A DNA stretch of 64,000 bases from Tupaia tana (taxonomy: Eukaryota; Chordata; Mammalia; Scandentia; Tupaiidae), in the NCBI GenBank assembly GCA_026018925.1, contig JAKSZU010000020.1, positions 39,461,112-39,525,111 on the forward strand. Direction: 5' to 3'. The first letter of the stretch is position 1. Each line of letters begins with the position of its first letter. A program made the translations under genes and the position numbers. Below are positions 33,381 to 49,145 of this stretch, in pieces. Below the pieces are notes generated by a model. That model worked only from the letters and a program-made list of their open reading frames with translations, was not told the DNA's origin and did no database searches.

Positions 33381-34900
33381 TCTGACCAGCAGAGCTTCCA
33401 TGAACGCCTGGGTTTTTTCATCTGCAACAAAACAGGGCCATGCACCTTAGAGGCCGTCAGCTGAGCCTCTGCTTTAACCCACCACAACCAGAAACGCAGC
33501 ATTCTGAGAGTGGCCTTGAAACTGCCTTCAGCCCAGCCCTCACAAGCCCTTTCTGCCAGTGGTCCGAATAGGGGCCCAATAAAGCTCCTGGCCGCCAACG
33601 CTGGCCGTGAGGGTGACCTCAGGGGTTCACAATGGACTTGTGGGCTGGGGGAGAAGGGCCACGTGGGAGGGCATTAGCAAGCGCCGAGCAGGCAGGCAGG
33701 AGACTGGCTTCCAGCCCAAGTGCTGCTACTAACCTGCTGTTCGCCACCTCCATTTTCTTTGCTGTAAAATCGCCCGTGGTGTACGAGTTTTGATAGGTAG
33801 GCCCCTGCTCATTGTAAAGGAAGATTCCTGGCTAGCCCAGATCTACCTAGTCGATCTCTGGGTGGCTTCCTGGGCGTCTACATTTTTAATGCGCTCCCCA
33901 GATGACTCCAACGGGCTGCCACGCCTGAGAACCACTGAGACAGACAAAGCCCATAGTCTTTTCCGGGTCTAGCATTCCTTGGATGTGGGGTTGCGTCCTT
34001 TGATGTCCGAGCTGCTAGGCTGGGGTTGGCTGTGATCCCACCAGCAGAAGGAGACCGCACTTGGCTAGGACCAGGGGTGTTGTCCCAGCTCAGAGGGTAA
34101 GGCTTTCTAAGGCAGAAAGACTGCAACACAGCATGGCCCTGTGTTTAACAGACAGACTCAGCTGCCCACCTAGGGAGGGCTTGCTTGCTTAGTTCACACC
34201 CATCTACCAGACCATCAGGATCCAGGGCGGGTCCGTCCCAGGGCAGGGCTGCGAGAATCACCATCCTCACACCTCCATCCTCTGTGGGAGGGCTCGGGAG
34301 CTTGCATTTCTCTATTGCCCTCTCAAGCCCCCTTTACTTCACATGATAAACCCTTCCATTTGTATAAAGTAGTAAACCAAATAATGTGTTCCTCCTTCCT
34401 CCTTTGGCAGGGAAAGCTGTGGGTACTAGCAGAGGGTGGGGGAGCGTCGGAGGTTGCGTAAAGTTCCTCAGATTTCCCCTCTCCGGTGTTTTTACCTCAA
34501 CCCCCACTCTGGGATCCAGCCCCACCGGAGCAGAGAAGGAGGGCGGCACAGCAGCGCCCTCCCCTCCCGCTGCTCCAGGGCTTGGGGATGCTCTTGCTGA
34601 GGTCATGTTCCGGTTAGGACTCGAGGACCACCTCATCTTCCACTTAGATGTCTGACCTTACATCTTCCCCGTCCTCGGACAAGAGTAAAGTGCTGATCGC
34701 TCTTCACTGTCACGTCCAGGAACTCTCTTCCCCAAATCCCCCTTTCTTACCCCCACGATGTGCTTTCGAAGCTAGAAATGAAGCCACTTCCTGTTCTTTA
34801 GATTAGCGTGAACTGATCTTTGCAGAGACACCAACACCAGGCTCTTCCTAGGGTCTGTGATCTCATGTGAGTTGTTAATAAGAAAAGCTAAAGAGGTAAC
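33381..34900. other. Intron, mostly unassigned
   Basis: A MER5-type fragment may lie at about 33840-33945 (ACATTTTTAATGCGCTCCCC, GCCTGAGAACCACTG). A MIR-like tract is near 33690-33780. Nothing else is recognised. Confidence 0.4.
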
Positions 34901-34904
34901 TTAT

Positions 34905-35065
34905 TTTAGTGGAAAACCATTGGCCTCCAGGGAGGAGAGTTGGGTTCCAGTCCAGACTGCTTCTCACCGGGGTGTGGCCTTGGGGACATCCTTTCACCTC
35001 CTCAGGTCTGAGTTTTTCTTTTCTGTTAAATAAGCAAGCCTAATGATGTTCTGTGGCTCCATAGA
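34905..35065 (+). repeat. MIR-type SINE
   Basis: AGTGGAAAACCATTGGCC, GAGTTGGGTTCCAGTCC, TTGGGGACATCCTTTCACC and TCTGTTAAATAAGCAAGCC follow the forward-MIR order. Confidence 0.6.
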
Positions 35066-35464
35066 GCTCCACAAAATTAAAGCATAGTCAGATTTGGTTC
35101 TACGTGTTTTTGGACAGAAATCTGTGTGACTTTCTTTCTTCTTCGAGCGTATCAGCCCTAGCATTCATAGAGTGGTGGCCGAGGAGTGGGGAGCTCTCTC
35201 TGCAGGGTCTTCACTTGTTGAGATTCTTTACTCCTTGGCAGTTTTATTGAAATTGAAGAAGAAGGCAAAGTCAGAGATAGCGGTGGGAGAGAAGGCGTTT
35301 ATCACAGAAAGTAAAACAGGAAATGACAATAGAAGACTTACTGTCAAATCTCTCATCAAAGATCTACTTTTCTTCTGGGAAAAGCAATCCAACTAAAAAA
35401 GTCTTTCAAGATTTGCATGACGTGAATTCTATGAAACTATGGCTGATGAGGAATCGATAGGAGT

Positions 35465-35698
35465 ACCAGGAAAAGCATCAGGATTGTAGTTGGAAGACCT
35501 GGCTTTTAATTCTGGCTTTATGCTTGCTAGTTTTATCAGCCTTGAAAAGCTACCCAACCTCCCTGAGTCTCACCTGTAAAATGGGTATAATAATACCTAG
35601 CCTGGGCCAGCAGATGGTGTGAAGGTTAAGGCAGCTGGGTCCCACATGGCCAACTCTGCTGTTTGGGTACTGGACCTGAAGGATTGACAATCACACCA

Positions 35699-35746
<48 letters not shown>

Positions 35747-35955
35747 TGTGCCCCAAATCCCAAGAGGATAATGAAGGAGAAAGGAATGAAGCAGGTCGTC
35801 ACCCTAGGGGGTGATTTCTTACTCCCCACCCAACTCCCATCTCTGTCTGGCTGGCAAGTGCACATGCCCTGTAGCCTAATTAATTAAAGAATACTTAGCT
35901 TGTTATGAGGATGATGGATGTGACAGTGCCTGGTACATAGCGCAAACTCAATTTT
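35465..35955 (+). repeat. MIR SINE split by an L SINE
   Basis: Left part: GAAGACCTGGCTTTTAATTC, AACCTCCCTGAGTCTCACC, TGTAAAATGGGTATAATAAT. Right part after the SINE: TTGTTATGAGGATGATGG and GACAGTGCCTGGTACATAGC. The two join in correct MIR order. Confidence 0.78.
35603..35885 (+). mobile_element. SINE, L family, carrying a TG microsatellite
   Basis: Head GGGCCAGCAGATGGTGTG with a weak B box; the usual GTGTGCGTGCGTG block has been replaced by a long TG run (35702-35745). The CCCTAGGGGGTGATTTC block and the GCACATGCCCTGTAGCC end follow. TAATACCTAGC and GAATACTTAGC flank it as a decayed duplication. Confidence 0.85.
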
Positions 35956-36084
35956 TTTAAAAAAATACCTCCTTTCTCCTTTAATCCTACCTTGTGCTGG
36001 AACATGCCGGTTGGTGTCTAGATTTGAAGTTCTTATCTTTACATTACTATCTACCTGCATGGCCACTAAGAAAGAGCAGAGCTT

Positions 36085-36340
36085 GGGACCAGCAGTTTGC
36101 ATAATGGCTATGTCGCTGGACTCCCACGTAGTCGACTGCGGTTCAAGTCCCGGACCCGGTGGCTTAAACTCATGCCGGGCACATGTGCGTGCATGTCCAA
36201 GATCCCGAGAGGAGAATGGAGGAGAAGGGATTGCGGCATGGCCATCCCCCCTGGGGGGTGATTTCTCACTTTCTGTCTTTCTGTCTCTCTCTGTCTTTCT
36301 GGAGAGCACATGCGCCCTATAGCAAAAACCTCTCAGACAA
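36085..36340 (+). mobile_element. SINE, L family, fairly young
   Basis: Head GGGACCAGCAGTTTGCATAATG, strong B box GGTTCAAGTCCCGG, intact body (CCCCCCTGGGGGGTGATTTC) and end GCGCCCTATAGCAAAAACC. CpGs are partly intact. Confidence 0.92.
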
Positions 36341-36469
36341 AACTGAGGAACATTGAAGAGTTCAGATGTTTTTAGTTCCTAATATTATGGCTTGGGGATT
36401 TGCACATAATTCTAAGAATCTAGGTAGACAGTGGGGTTGACAAAGTAAAAGTGGAGAAAAAGGAAAGTG

Positions 36470-36640
36470 AAACAAATGTATTTTGAGTGCCACTCTGTGC
36501 CAGGCACTGTCATATTTGGCTTCCATTTAAATCTCATCTCATCAACCTCACTTTGAGGTCAATGTTATTATTCCTAATTTTCAACTGAAGAAATTAAAGC
36601 AGTCGGGAAATAACTTGCTTATAGTCTCTTTACTCCAATT
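36470..36640 (-). repeat. MIR-type SINE
   Basis: GAGTGCCACTCTGTGCCAGG, TAAATCTCATCTCATCAACC, TTATTATTCCTAATTTTC and AAATAACTTGCTTATAG stand in reversed-MIR order. Confidence 0.65.
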
Positions 36641-36659
36641 GCTGCGTGTGTTTGGGACA

Positions 36660-36862
36660 GTTTTATTGCCTAAGGCTCAAGTTCTCAAATGTAAGCATGC
36701 CTCACAATCGTCCAGAGGGCTTGTCAGAACACAGAGGCTGGGTCCAACCCTGGAGTGTCTGACTCAGCAGGTCTGGGCTGGGACCCAAGGATTGACATTT
36801 CTAACAAGTTCCAAGTGATGCTGGGGCTGCTGGCCCACAACACGCTTTGAGAATCACTATTC
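36660..36862 (+). mobile_element. MER5A-type DNA transposon remnant
   Basis: TCAAGTTCTCAAATGTAAGC, AGAGGGCTTGTCAGAACACAG, TGACTCAGCAGGTCTGGGC, TTCTAACAAGTTCCAAGTG and CACGCTTTGAGAATCACT match the forward MER5A order, a non-autonomous hAT-Charlie element. Confidence 0.78.
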
Positions 36863-36899
36863 GACGGGGATGATCCACCCAATGGCCCAACCCAATAGA

Positions 36900-37085
36900 T
36901 CCCCAGCTGTGCTGCACTTTAGATTCACCTGGGGAATCTTTAAAAACAAACAGTAATATCTGGGCCCATACCCATGGGTTCCAATTGAACTGGCATAGTG
37001 TATAATCTGGGCATCACCTTCTTTTAAAACTCCCCAGATGATTCTGACAGGCAGTAAAATTTAGCAGTCACTGACCTAGCCTCGT
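36900..37085 (+). mobile_element. Second MER5-related remnant
   Basis: GCACTTTAGATTCACCTGGGG, TGGGCCCATACCCATGG, CTTTTAAAACTCCCCAGATG and GCAGTCACTG follow a related hAT-Charlie-type layout. It stands directly after the MER5A copy. Confidence 0.55.
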
Positions 37086-37564
37086 TGACTCTAACCCCCA
37101 TCAGCATGTCCACTTCAGCCTTGGACCTCTGGGGCTACAGGTGGGTTATCAACAACTAGCACTGCCCATATCTCTTCCAGCATGCTCTTCCCCACTGTCT
37201 CAGAACACCTGTTCCTAGAACTCATCAAGCCCCTTACCTGCCGTCTCCCTTTTCATCCAGTGCCTCATCTCCTTCCCAGTTCAGTCTAGATCCTGTGCAG
37301 TGACTATGATCATCTCCTTCCCACAGCCAATAGCATTAATCCTGTGTTCTTTCTTGGGCCACATCTACCTAGGAGAGTTCGAGAGGTATCTAAATCAAAT
37401 CTTGGCACAGAAGGCCAGGGAAGTTTCTCGAAGTTAATAACGCTTGACCTGAATTTTGATGGACAAGTTAAAGTGGGAGAGTGTGTTCCAAGCAGATGTA
37501 GAGCATATTTGAAAGCCCAAAAGACAGACACAAGAAGGTTTGCCTGGAAAATTATGTTTCATAG

Positions 37565-37692
37565 TGGGGCCTTCAGAAAGTTCATGTAAAATGCACCTGA
37601 TGAAAAAATTAGGCATAGACTTTCAAAAATTTTTGCACTGAAATAAACTTGTGCTTTAATTCCATTTTTCTATGACCTTTTGAAGTCCCCTT
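37565..37692. mobile_element. Palindromic MITE-like DNA repeat, copy 2
   Basis: The left arm CCTTCAGAAAGTTCATG and the right arm TATGACCTTTTGAAGTCC are inverted repeats with few mismatches. The centre has GACTTTCAAAAATTTTTGC and TGAAATAAACTTGTGCTTTAATTCC. This is the best preserved of the three copies. Confidence 0.6.
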
Positions 37693-38760
37693 GTAAGTCT
37701 GGATCAGGTGCATAGACCTACAGGATCAGGAAATAAAACTGTAGATGGGGATGGACCTCAGACATCAAACCAAAGAGTTTGGGCATCATCTTTATAACTG
37801 TGAAGAGCTGTTAATGGGTTATTTTAATGACATTCAAGTTATAACATTAACACATATTTGCAGAAAATGGAAAACACCTAGAAAAGCATATATAAGAAAG
37901 CAACATTTACCTTTAATGTAAGTACTCAGAACTCATCACTGTTAAGAGTTTGTCTGGGATTGTCCTTTTCTTCTATGCTTATTCTTGCCTAGCTGAAAGC
38001 ATGCTGTATAAGTAAGTTAATATCCTTTCTTCACACTTCACATTATAACAAATATGTTTAATGCTTTGCAAATGTTTTAGTGGTGCAAAAAATTCATCTA
38101 TGGATCATATCATTTATTTAAGTATTCACATACAGGTGGAAATAAAGGCTTCAGGGGCATATTATACTATTATTAACAGCTCCCCAGTATGCATATTTAT
38201 ACAAACATAGGCTCTTTCAATTATTTTTTTATTTATTATTATCATAACCTCGTTTATATTACATTGAATCACATATAACTTTATAGTGTATTACATTTCT
38301 TTTTCCAGAAGGAATACCATGCATATCAGTCAATACAAAGACATTAAAGTCCCCATCATCCTCATCAAATAACTTTTCATTATTTTTTTCTACATGATGA
38401 TTATTATTATTCCAATTATTTTTAAACATTCAATCACTATCATTTTGCTTCTTTCAGTGATTTCTCACAATTGATACAAAAAAAGAAATTGGTTGATCAA
38501 ATAGTGTGAAAGTTTTAGAGTCTTATTACAATTGGCTAAATTCTTTGGAATAAGTTTTCCATCAGTTTACTACATCAATGTGAAAGAAGAAACTTTGTAT
38601 CGTCCTTCCTCAGCACTCGGTATTAAGCTTAGGACTTTTGCGTGAGATTACACAACCGTATTTGCATCTTTAAAATTGCTTGCTGGAGGCCAAGCCAAGA
38701 GGGCCACACTGACACTGCTATTATTGCCCTTGCTATTCTTTCTTTACTTCCATATTGATA

Positions 38761-38802
<42 letters not shown>

Positions 38803-39040
38803 TATATAAGGTGCTCGCACTGCACCAGACTTTATTACCAAGAATAAATAAGAGCAGGGATGAAAGGCCTTATTCTTTGACTGCCACAAGCTTGTGCCTG
38901 GCCCAGAGACCCTCTTCCTCTAGCTCTGACCAATGAAAGTCTCTGGACAGTAATTCTTCTTAGGGAAATTTTTTTTTTGTATATTTTTATATTTTTCAAT
39001 GAAACTACCAAGTGAGTTTATTGCTAAATTAATCTTTATT
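37693..39040. other. AT-rich intron sequence
   Basis: AT-rich text with a TA microsatellite (38757-38800, alternating TA). No exon, RNA gene or clear repeat family recognised; parts may be old LINE. Confidence 0.4.
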
Positions 39041-39079
39041 TCTACCCTGTGACTCTCCAAGCCCACTCATGATCACTCC

Positions 39080-39355
39080 TGTGCCTGGAATATCCTTCCT
39101 CCTTGCTCTGCTCAACCAAGGAAATTACCTTTTGCTTATCAAGACCTTCCTTAAATATCTGTGACATCTGCTGTCTGTACCTTGGCCAATCAGGATCACT
39201 CAGGATTCTTTTATCCTTTGATTCAATCACAGCATTTCTACACCTAACTCTTTCAGCCAACAGTTCTTCAAGAATAAAACATTTTTTATGCCTAGCTCTT
39301 AACACAATGTCTGGCACTTTGTTGTTACTCAGTAACTATTGAATGAGTAAGTGAA
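39080..39355 (+). repeat. L2 LINE 3' end
   Basis: TGTGCCTGGAATATCCTTCC, CTTATCAAGACCTTCC, ATCACAGCATTTCTACAC, CTTAACACAATGTCTGGCAC and TCAGTAACTATTGAATGAG match the L2 3'-end order. Confidence 0.7.
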
Positions 39356-44440
<5,085 letters not shown>

Positions 44441-44444
44441 AAAT

Positions 44445-45125
44445 TTCTTCTTTGTAATTGATACATAATTTTAGTATTTATGAGGTGTGGTGTAATATTT
44501 CAATACATGAACGCCATGTGCGTGATCAAATCAAGATAATTAGCATATCCATCACCTCGAGCATTTATCATTTCTTTGTGTTGAGAACATTCAACATCCT
44601 CTTTCTATCTACTTTGATGTATGCAATAAACTATTTTGAACTGCATCACTCTGATGTGCTGTAGAACACTGGAACTTATCTCTTCTATGTAACTGTAATT
44701 TTCTACCTGTTAACCAACCTCTCCCAATATCCCCACCATTCCCAGCCTCCAGTAACTACTATTCTGATCTCCACTTCTAAAAGGTCAACCTTTTTTAAAT
44801 ATTTATTTCATTTTATTTATTCATTCATTTATTTTAATTTGGCCAGAGAGAAAGTGAGAAAGCAAGCTGCCAGGTCAGGGACTCGAACCATGGTCGGCCA
44901 TGTGGGAGTGTCCACCACCTTAACCACCACGCCACCTGCTGACCCCAAGGTCAACCTTTTTTGCTTTCACATGAGAACATGCGATAATTGTCTTCCTATG
45001 CCTGGCTTATATCACTTAATGTAATGTCCTCCAGGCTTATCCATGTTGCCAAAAATAACAAGATTTCTTTCTTTTTTTATAGCTGAATAATATTCCATAG
45101 TGTATATATACCACATTTTTATTTG
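44445..45125 (-). mobile_element. L1 3' end, split by an S SINE
   Basis: Reading the minus strand from 45125, the sequence shows the order of an L1 ORF2 end (a stretch around ACTATTCAGC-like text, a CATGTTCTCA-like block), then the 3' UTR with AGTTACTGGAGGCTGGGAA and AACACAAAGAAATGATAAATG. The S SINE at 44797-44946 splits it. No open frame remains. Confidence 0.75.
44797..44946 (-). mobile_element. SINE, S family, perfect target-site duplication in L1
   Basis: Reverse orientation. An AT-rich tail, then GGCCAGAGAGAAAGTGAG, AAGCAAGCTGCCAGGTC, a tRNA-like head and CCACCTGCTGACCCC. AAGGTCAACCTTTTTT flanks it at 44781-44796 and 44947-44962 (16 bases). Confidence 0.9.
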
Positions 45126-45287
45126 CCCACCAGGAATAAATTTTAACAAGCACTCTAGGAGAGCCTTAGCAAACCACCCCTAGGTGGGCAGGAAAGGTCT
45201 TCTCGCTTCTTTTTTTCTGGTGACAACAACCTCAGTTCTCCAGCTCCAAGAAGCTCACTGTTTTCTCTGGGTCTTGGGGGGTTCCAG

Positions 45288-45348
45288 GACTAACAAGCTA
45301 CTGCCGATGCAGGTGGATGGAGAGCCCTGGATGCAGCCGTGTTGCACG
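45288..45348 (+). CDS. DGKG: DGKG exon, accessory domain part 4 (penultimate)
   Basis: A small 61-base exon. It completes the Arg codon and then reads T-N-K-L-L-P-M-Q-V-D-G-E-P-W-M-Q-P-C-C-T. The P-M-Q-(I/V)-D-G-E-P-W motif is the conserved end of the accessory domain in the family. The donor is ACG|GTGAGT at 45349 and leaves in phase 0. The acceptor (CCAG at 45287) is unusual: the pyrimidine tract further up is separated from the AG by a run of six G (45276-45281), so it may be a weak site helped by other signals. The frame is intact and joins exactly to the last exon. Confidence 0.94.
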
Positions 45349-46680
45349 GTGAGTTTTGTCAGTCTTTCAAATGGAGGTGAGAAGCTTCATTTTTAACCCC
45401 TTTTGGGCACAGACAATATGAAATCGCTGTCAGAGTTGCAGGGACTTTGGACGAGTATCTAGTGCAGCCCCTCATCCCCTTTCTTCATCCAGACACTCAT
45501 TTACCTGCCAGGTTGTTACTGAGTGCCTGCCGTACACCGGCCACTGTTGGGCACCAGCTATAAAACTGAATGAGACATAGGCCCATCTTCAAGGAGCTGA
45601 CAGTTCCCGTTGGTGCATTCTGAGATTCTATCCACTGTGTCCTTGACAGCATCAGCTTGAGTCATTCCCGCGGCAGGAAACTTACCACCTCAGAAGGAAG
45701 GCTGAGCTGCGCAAGCGCAGGACTAATGGTTAGCGAGTGCTTCCCTATGTGCAACCCAAATCCGCACACTCACCCTAGAACTTCCAGCCAGCTGTTCTGT
45801 CCACTCAAGCCCTGGTGAAGAAATCCCCACAGCACCAGATACGCTTCACCACGGGTGCACCACAGCCCTACCTGGACACCATCAAAAGGGTCACAGCACG
45901 GGTTATCTTTTTATTGCTTATGGCATTATCGCCCAGGCCCTAGCATGGTGTCTGGTTTATGACAGCTGCACAGTAACATGTGATGAATGATGAATAAAGG
46001 GACGGCCAGATGAACACACAGAAGAGGATACCCCTGTCCCTGACTTGCCACACCCATCAGCTCTGCATTTAGCACTAGTGCAGGAGCCATGCTCCCCTCA
46101 GCTTGTTCTCAGAAACTCAGCTAGACACTCTGTGGCGAAGAAAACCCTTGTCCTCATTTCCAGGACCTCTTCTGGGATATTCCATGCGTAATGCCCTCAT
46201 TATGGTAAAAGTTATGCAAATTTCAAGTGACAAAAGGTGTGTTTCCAAGCTTCCTCACTCTAGTGGAGTATCCTGATGCCTCAGAGACCTGCTGTTCTGA
46301 ACCCTTCAGAGCATCACGTTGTCTTGTACTGCAGAGAGGGTTTTCATGGGACTGTTGGAAAACAGATGGCATCCCCTATGAACGTTATAAAAAGAGAAAT
46401 TTCAGGTCCAGTCACGGTGGCATTCATTGTCAAGATACTCTAAAGGCTGGCATCACAAGTGAGGCCTAGTTCAATTTCTATTCCAACCTGAAGGCCCAGT
46501 GCAGGAGCCTATATCTGTTTTGCTCAGAATCCTGATAGGAAGGAGGACTGGAGCAAAAAGGCTTTGGTGTGGTCGGACCCCACTATAGAGTTCTCGCTCA
46601 CACTCTTTTCCTGCTCTCTCATCCGCTAACATTAAAAAAAAAAAGAAAGAAAGAAAGAAAAGAAAAGAAAAGAAAGGTTA
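45349..46680. other. Intron start, mostly unassigned
   Basis: L2-like text ends near 45905-45990 (CTAGCATGGTGTCTGG, GATGAATGATGAATAAAGG). A GAAA-type run lies at 46632-46676. No exon or RNA gene is visible. Confidence 0.4.
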
Positions 46681-47154
46681 TTTTAAATTAAAAGTTCAAA
46701 AATGTGAAATCTCATCACAAAAGAAATTTTGGTAAAAATTGAAACCAGTTAAATAAGAATAAAGCAAAAATAGGTTACACTAATATGTGGTTATGCAACT
46801 GGATACAAAGGCAAAAATCATTCTTTGAAAGAAAAGATATGTAATGTTAACATTAATAGTCTGAATCCCAGACTAAGATTACATTAACAAAAACTAAAAG
46901 CTTATAGGAGACGTTCTTGAAGACATACTAAAAATATACTAAATTTCTCATTGTCCCTCTTCACTCTGATAATTAAAAAATATAAGTCAGGAGAAAAATC
47001 TAATAACTAAACAATCCCTAGGGAAACAAAAATTAGGGCATGCCCTTTTCCAATCTAAGAGAGTCTGAGATGCATAAATCCCATCAACACAAGGCAGAAA
47101 GCAAATAACAAGCCAATATTTACAATATTTCTGAAGTATGGAAGAGGTTACGAC

Positions 47155-47380
47155 TGGGGCCAGCCCATGACATGGTGGTTAAGGCAGCTGAGTCTGACGT
47201 GGCCAACCATGTGATTCAAGTGCCAGGTCCACAGCTTGACAAACACACTGGGCACATGTGCATGCATGCCCAAAGTCCCAAAAGGAAGGAGAAAGGGAGG
47301 AAAATGGGTTAAGATGTGACCATTCCCCATGAGGATTTCACGGTTTGAGTGCCGGACCTGGTGGCTTGCTTTCTCACTTT

Positions 47381-47428
<48 letters not shown>

Positions 47429-47460
47429 CCCTCTGATCAAATTTTAAAAATAAATGGAAT
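47155..47460 (+). mobile_element. Chimeric SINE: L 5' part joined to S 3' part
   Basis: The first part has an L layout (head, GGGCACATGTGCATGCATGCCC, ACCATTCCCCATGAGGAT). It then runs into CACGGTTTGAGTGCCGGACC and GGTGGCTTGCTTTCTCAC, which is an S element from the B box onward, with a long TC run (47383-47424) and CTGATCAAATTTTAAAAATAAAT tail. Confidence 0.8.
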
Positions 47461-47726
47461 GGGGAACCAGCAGTTAGCGTAATGGCTATGTCGCTGGACT
47501 CCCACGTAGTCGACCACGGTTCACGTCCCGGACCCGGTGGCTTAAAACTCACGCCGGGCGCGTGTGCGTACGTGCCCAAGATCCCGAGAGGAGAATGGAG
47601 GAGAAGGGATTGCGGCGTGACCATCCCCCCTGGGGGGTGATTTCTCGCTTTCTGTCTCTAATGTCTCTCTCTGTCTGTCTGGCGAGCACACGCGCCCTAT
47701 AGTGAAAATCTCTCCAAAAAAAAAAA
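47461..47726 (+). mobile_element. SINE, L family, youngest subgroup, in the tail of the chimera
   Basis: Starts GGGGAACCAGCAGTTAGCG, has the GTGACCATCCCCCC form and GTGAAAATCTCTCC end. AAATGGAAT stands on both sides. It was inserted into the A-rich tail of the element at 47155-47460. The sequence is very close to the copy at 55701. Confidence 0.93.
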
Positions 47727-47811
47727 AATGGAATGCATAATAAAATTAAATAATTCTTAAAAAAAAAGACTACTACTTTCAAATTAGGTTAGAAATTAAA
47801 ATTTTATATAT

Positions 47812-47950
47812 GGGGCTAGCAGTTGGTGTGGTAATTAAGGCACTGGAGTTCCACATGGCTGACAGTGGTTCAAGTCCTGGACCTGGCCACTTGCTTTCTC
47901 ATTTTCCTTGTCTCTCTCTGGCCAAATCATTATTATTAATTTAAATAGAT
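47812..47950 (+). mobile_element. SINE, S family
   Basis: Head GGGGCTAGCAGTTGGTGTGG, B box GGTTCAAGTCCTGG, CCACTTGCTTTCTCATTTTC and CTGGCCAAATCATTATTATT end. No L body. Confidence 0.88.
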
Positions 47951-48009
47951 TATTCTTTTTTTTAATCTAATATATGCTTCTTATGAAGGATACCCTAAAA
48001 CAAAATGGG

Positions 48010-48262
48010 TGTTTTTTTTTTTTTTTTTATTTTAATCACCAGAGGGCATGTGTGCTTGCCAGAGGGAGAGAAAGTGCCCCTCGACAAGTGTGGTAACAAC
48101 ACAATCCTTTTTCCTCCATTTCTCCACCCCTCAGAATGTGGGGTGCGTATATGCACCAAGCACGTTTTCCACTTAGCCAAGGCCAGAATTCAAACCCAGC
48201 TGTTCAACCATAAGGGGCTCAGCTCCCAATGCAGTGTTTAACAACTGCCGTTGGGCCAGTCC
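48010..48262 (-). mobile_element. SINE, L family, older
   Basis: Reverse orientation; T run, CACCAGAGGGCATGTGTGC, CCTTTTTCCTCCATTTCTCC, TATGCACCAAGCACG, and head ending CCGTTGGGCCAG. Diverged. Confidence 0.8.
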
Positions 48263-48366
48263 AATGTTTCTGATTTTTAGAGATAACAACTTCTAGAAAA
48301 CTAGGACCAGAAATATGCCTCCTCAAAATAATGAAAAATATCTATATTAAACCAATAACTAATAAG

Positions 48367-48721
48367 AGAGGTCTTCAAAATTTCGTGGAAATGCATATTG
48401 TCAAAAATTGGGCATGCAGGGACCAGCAGTTGGCATAATGACTGTTGCTGGACTCCCATGTAGTCGACCGCAGTTCGAGTCCTGGACCTGGTAGCTTAAA
48501 CTCACTCCAGGCACGTGTGCGTGCGTGCCCAAGATCCCAAGAAGAGAGTGGAGGAGAAGGGATTATGGCGTGGCCATCCCCCTTCGGGGGCTGATTTCTC
48601 ACTGTCTGTCGCTCTGGCGAGCACACACGCCCTATAGCAAAAACCACTCCAAAAAAAGAAAAAAAATGGGAATGGATTTTTTTTATATTTTTGCACCAAA
48701 ATAAATTTATATTAAAACACT
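48367..48721. mobile_element. Palindromic MITE-like repeat, copy 3, interrupted
   Basis: GGTCTTCAAAATTTCGTGG and AATGCATATTGTC stand before the SINE at 48419; ATTTTTGCACCAAAATAAATTTATATT stands after it (to 48721). Its right arm is missing, and the next SINEs follow directly. Confidence 0.5.
48419..48666 (+). mobile_element. SINE, L family, inside the MITE-like repeat
   Basis: Head GGGACCAGCAGTTGGCATAATG with a few bases lost (GACTGTTGCTGGAC), strong B box, CCCCCTTCGGGGGC body block and shortened pyrimidine part (CACTGTCTGTCGCTCTGG). Confidence 0.9.
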
Positions 48722-48727
48722 GGACCA

Positions 48728-48984
48728 GGGACTAGCAGTTGGCGTAATGGCTGTGACGCTGGACTCCCATGTAGTCAACCACAGTTCGTGTCCAGGACCA
48801 GCGGCTTGAAACTCACATGGGTGCGAGTGCGCACATGCCCAAGATCCCAAGAGGAGAATGGAGGAGAAGGGATTGTGGTGTGGCCATCCCCCCTGGGGGT
48901 GATTTCTCTCTTTCTATCTCTCTGTCTCTCTCTCTCTGTCTGGCGAGCACACGCGCCCTATAGCAAAAACCTCTTCAAAAAAAA
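48728..48984 (+). mobile_element. SINE, L family, inserted in the start of an S SINE
   Basis: Head GGGACTAGCAGTTGGCG, full body and end. Perfect 14-base duplication AAAACACTGGACCA at 48714-48727 and 48985-48998. The duplication includes GGACCA, the first bases of the S element it entered. Confidence 0.93.
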
Positions 48985-48992
48985 AAAACACT

Positions 48993-49145
48993 GGACCAGC
49001 AGGTCACATGGTGGTTAAGTGTTCTGATGCCCACATAGCCGACCACAGTTCACGTCTCAGACCTGGCAGCTTGGTTTCTCATTTTCCCTCTCTCTTTGTG
49101 TCTCTCTCTGGTCAAATTAAAATAATAATAATAATAATAAATAAA
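48993..49145 (+). mobile_element. SINE, S family, host of the previous SINE
   Basis: GGACCAGCAGGTCACATGG head, B box AGTTCACGTCTC, GGCAGCTTGGTTTCTCATTTTCC, pyrimidine stretch, CTGGTCAAATTAAAATAATAATAAT tail. Its first bases also stand at 48722-48727, left of the inserted L SINE. Confidence 0.88.
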
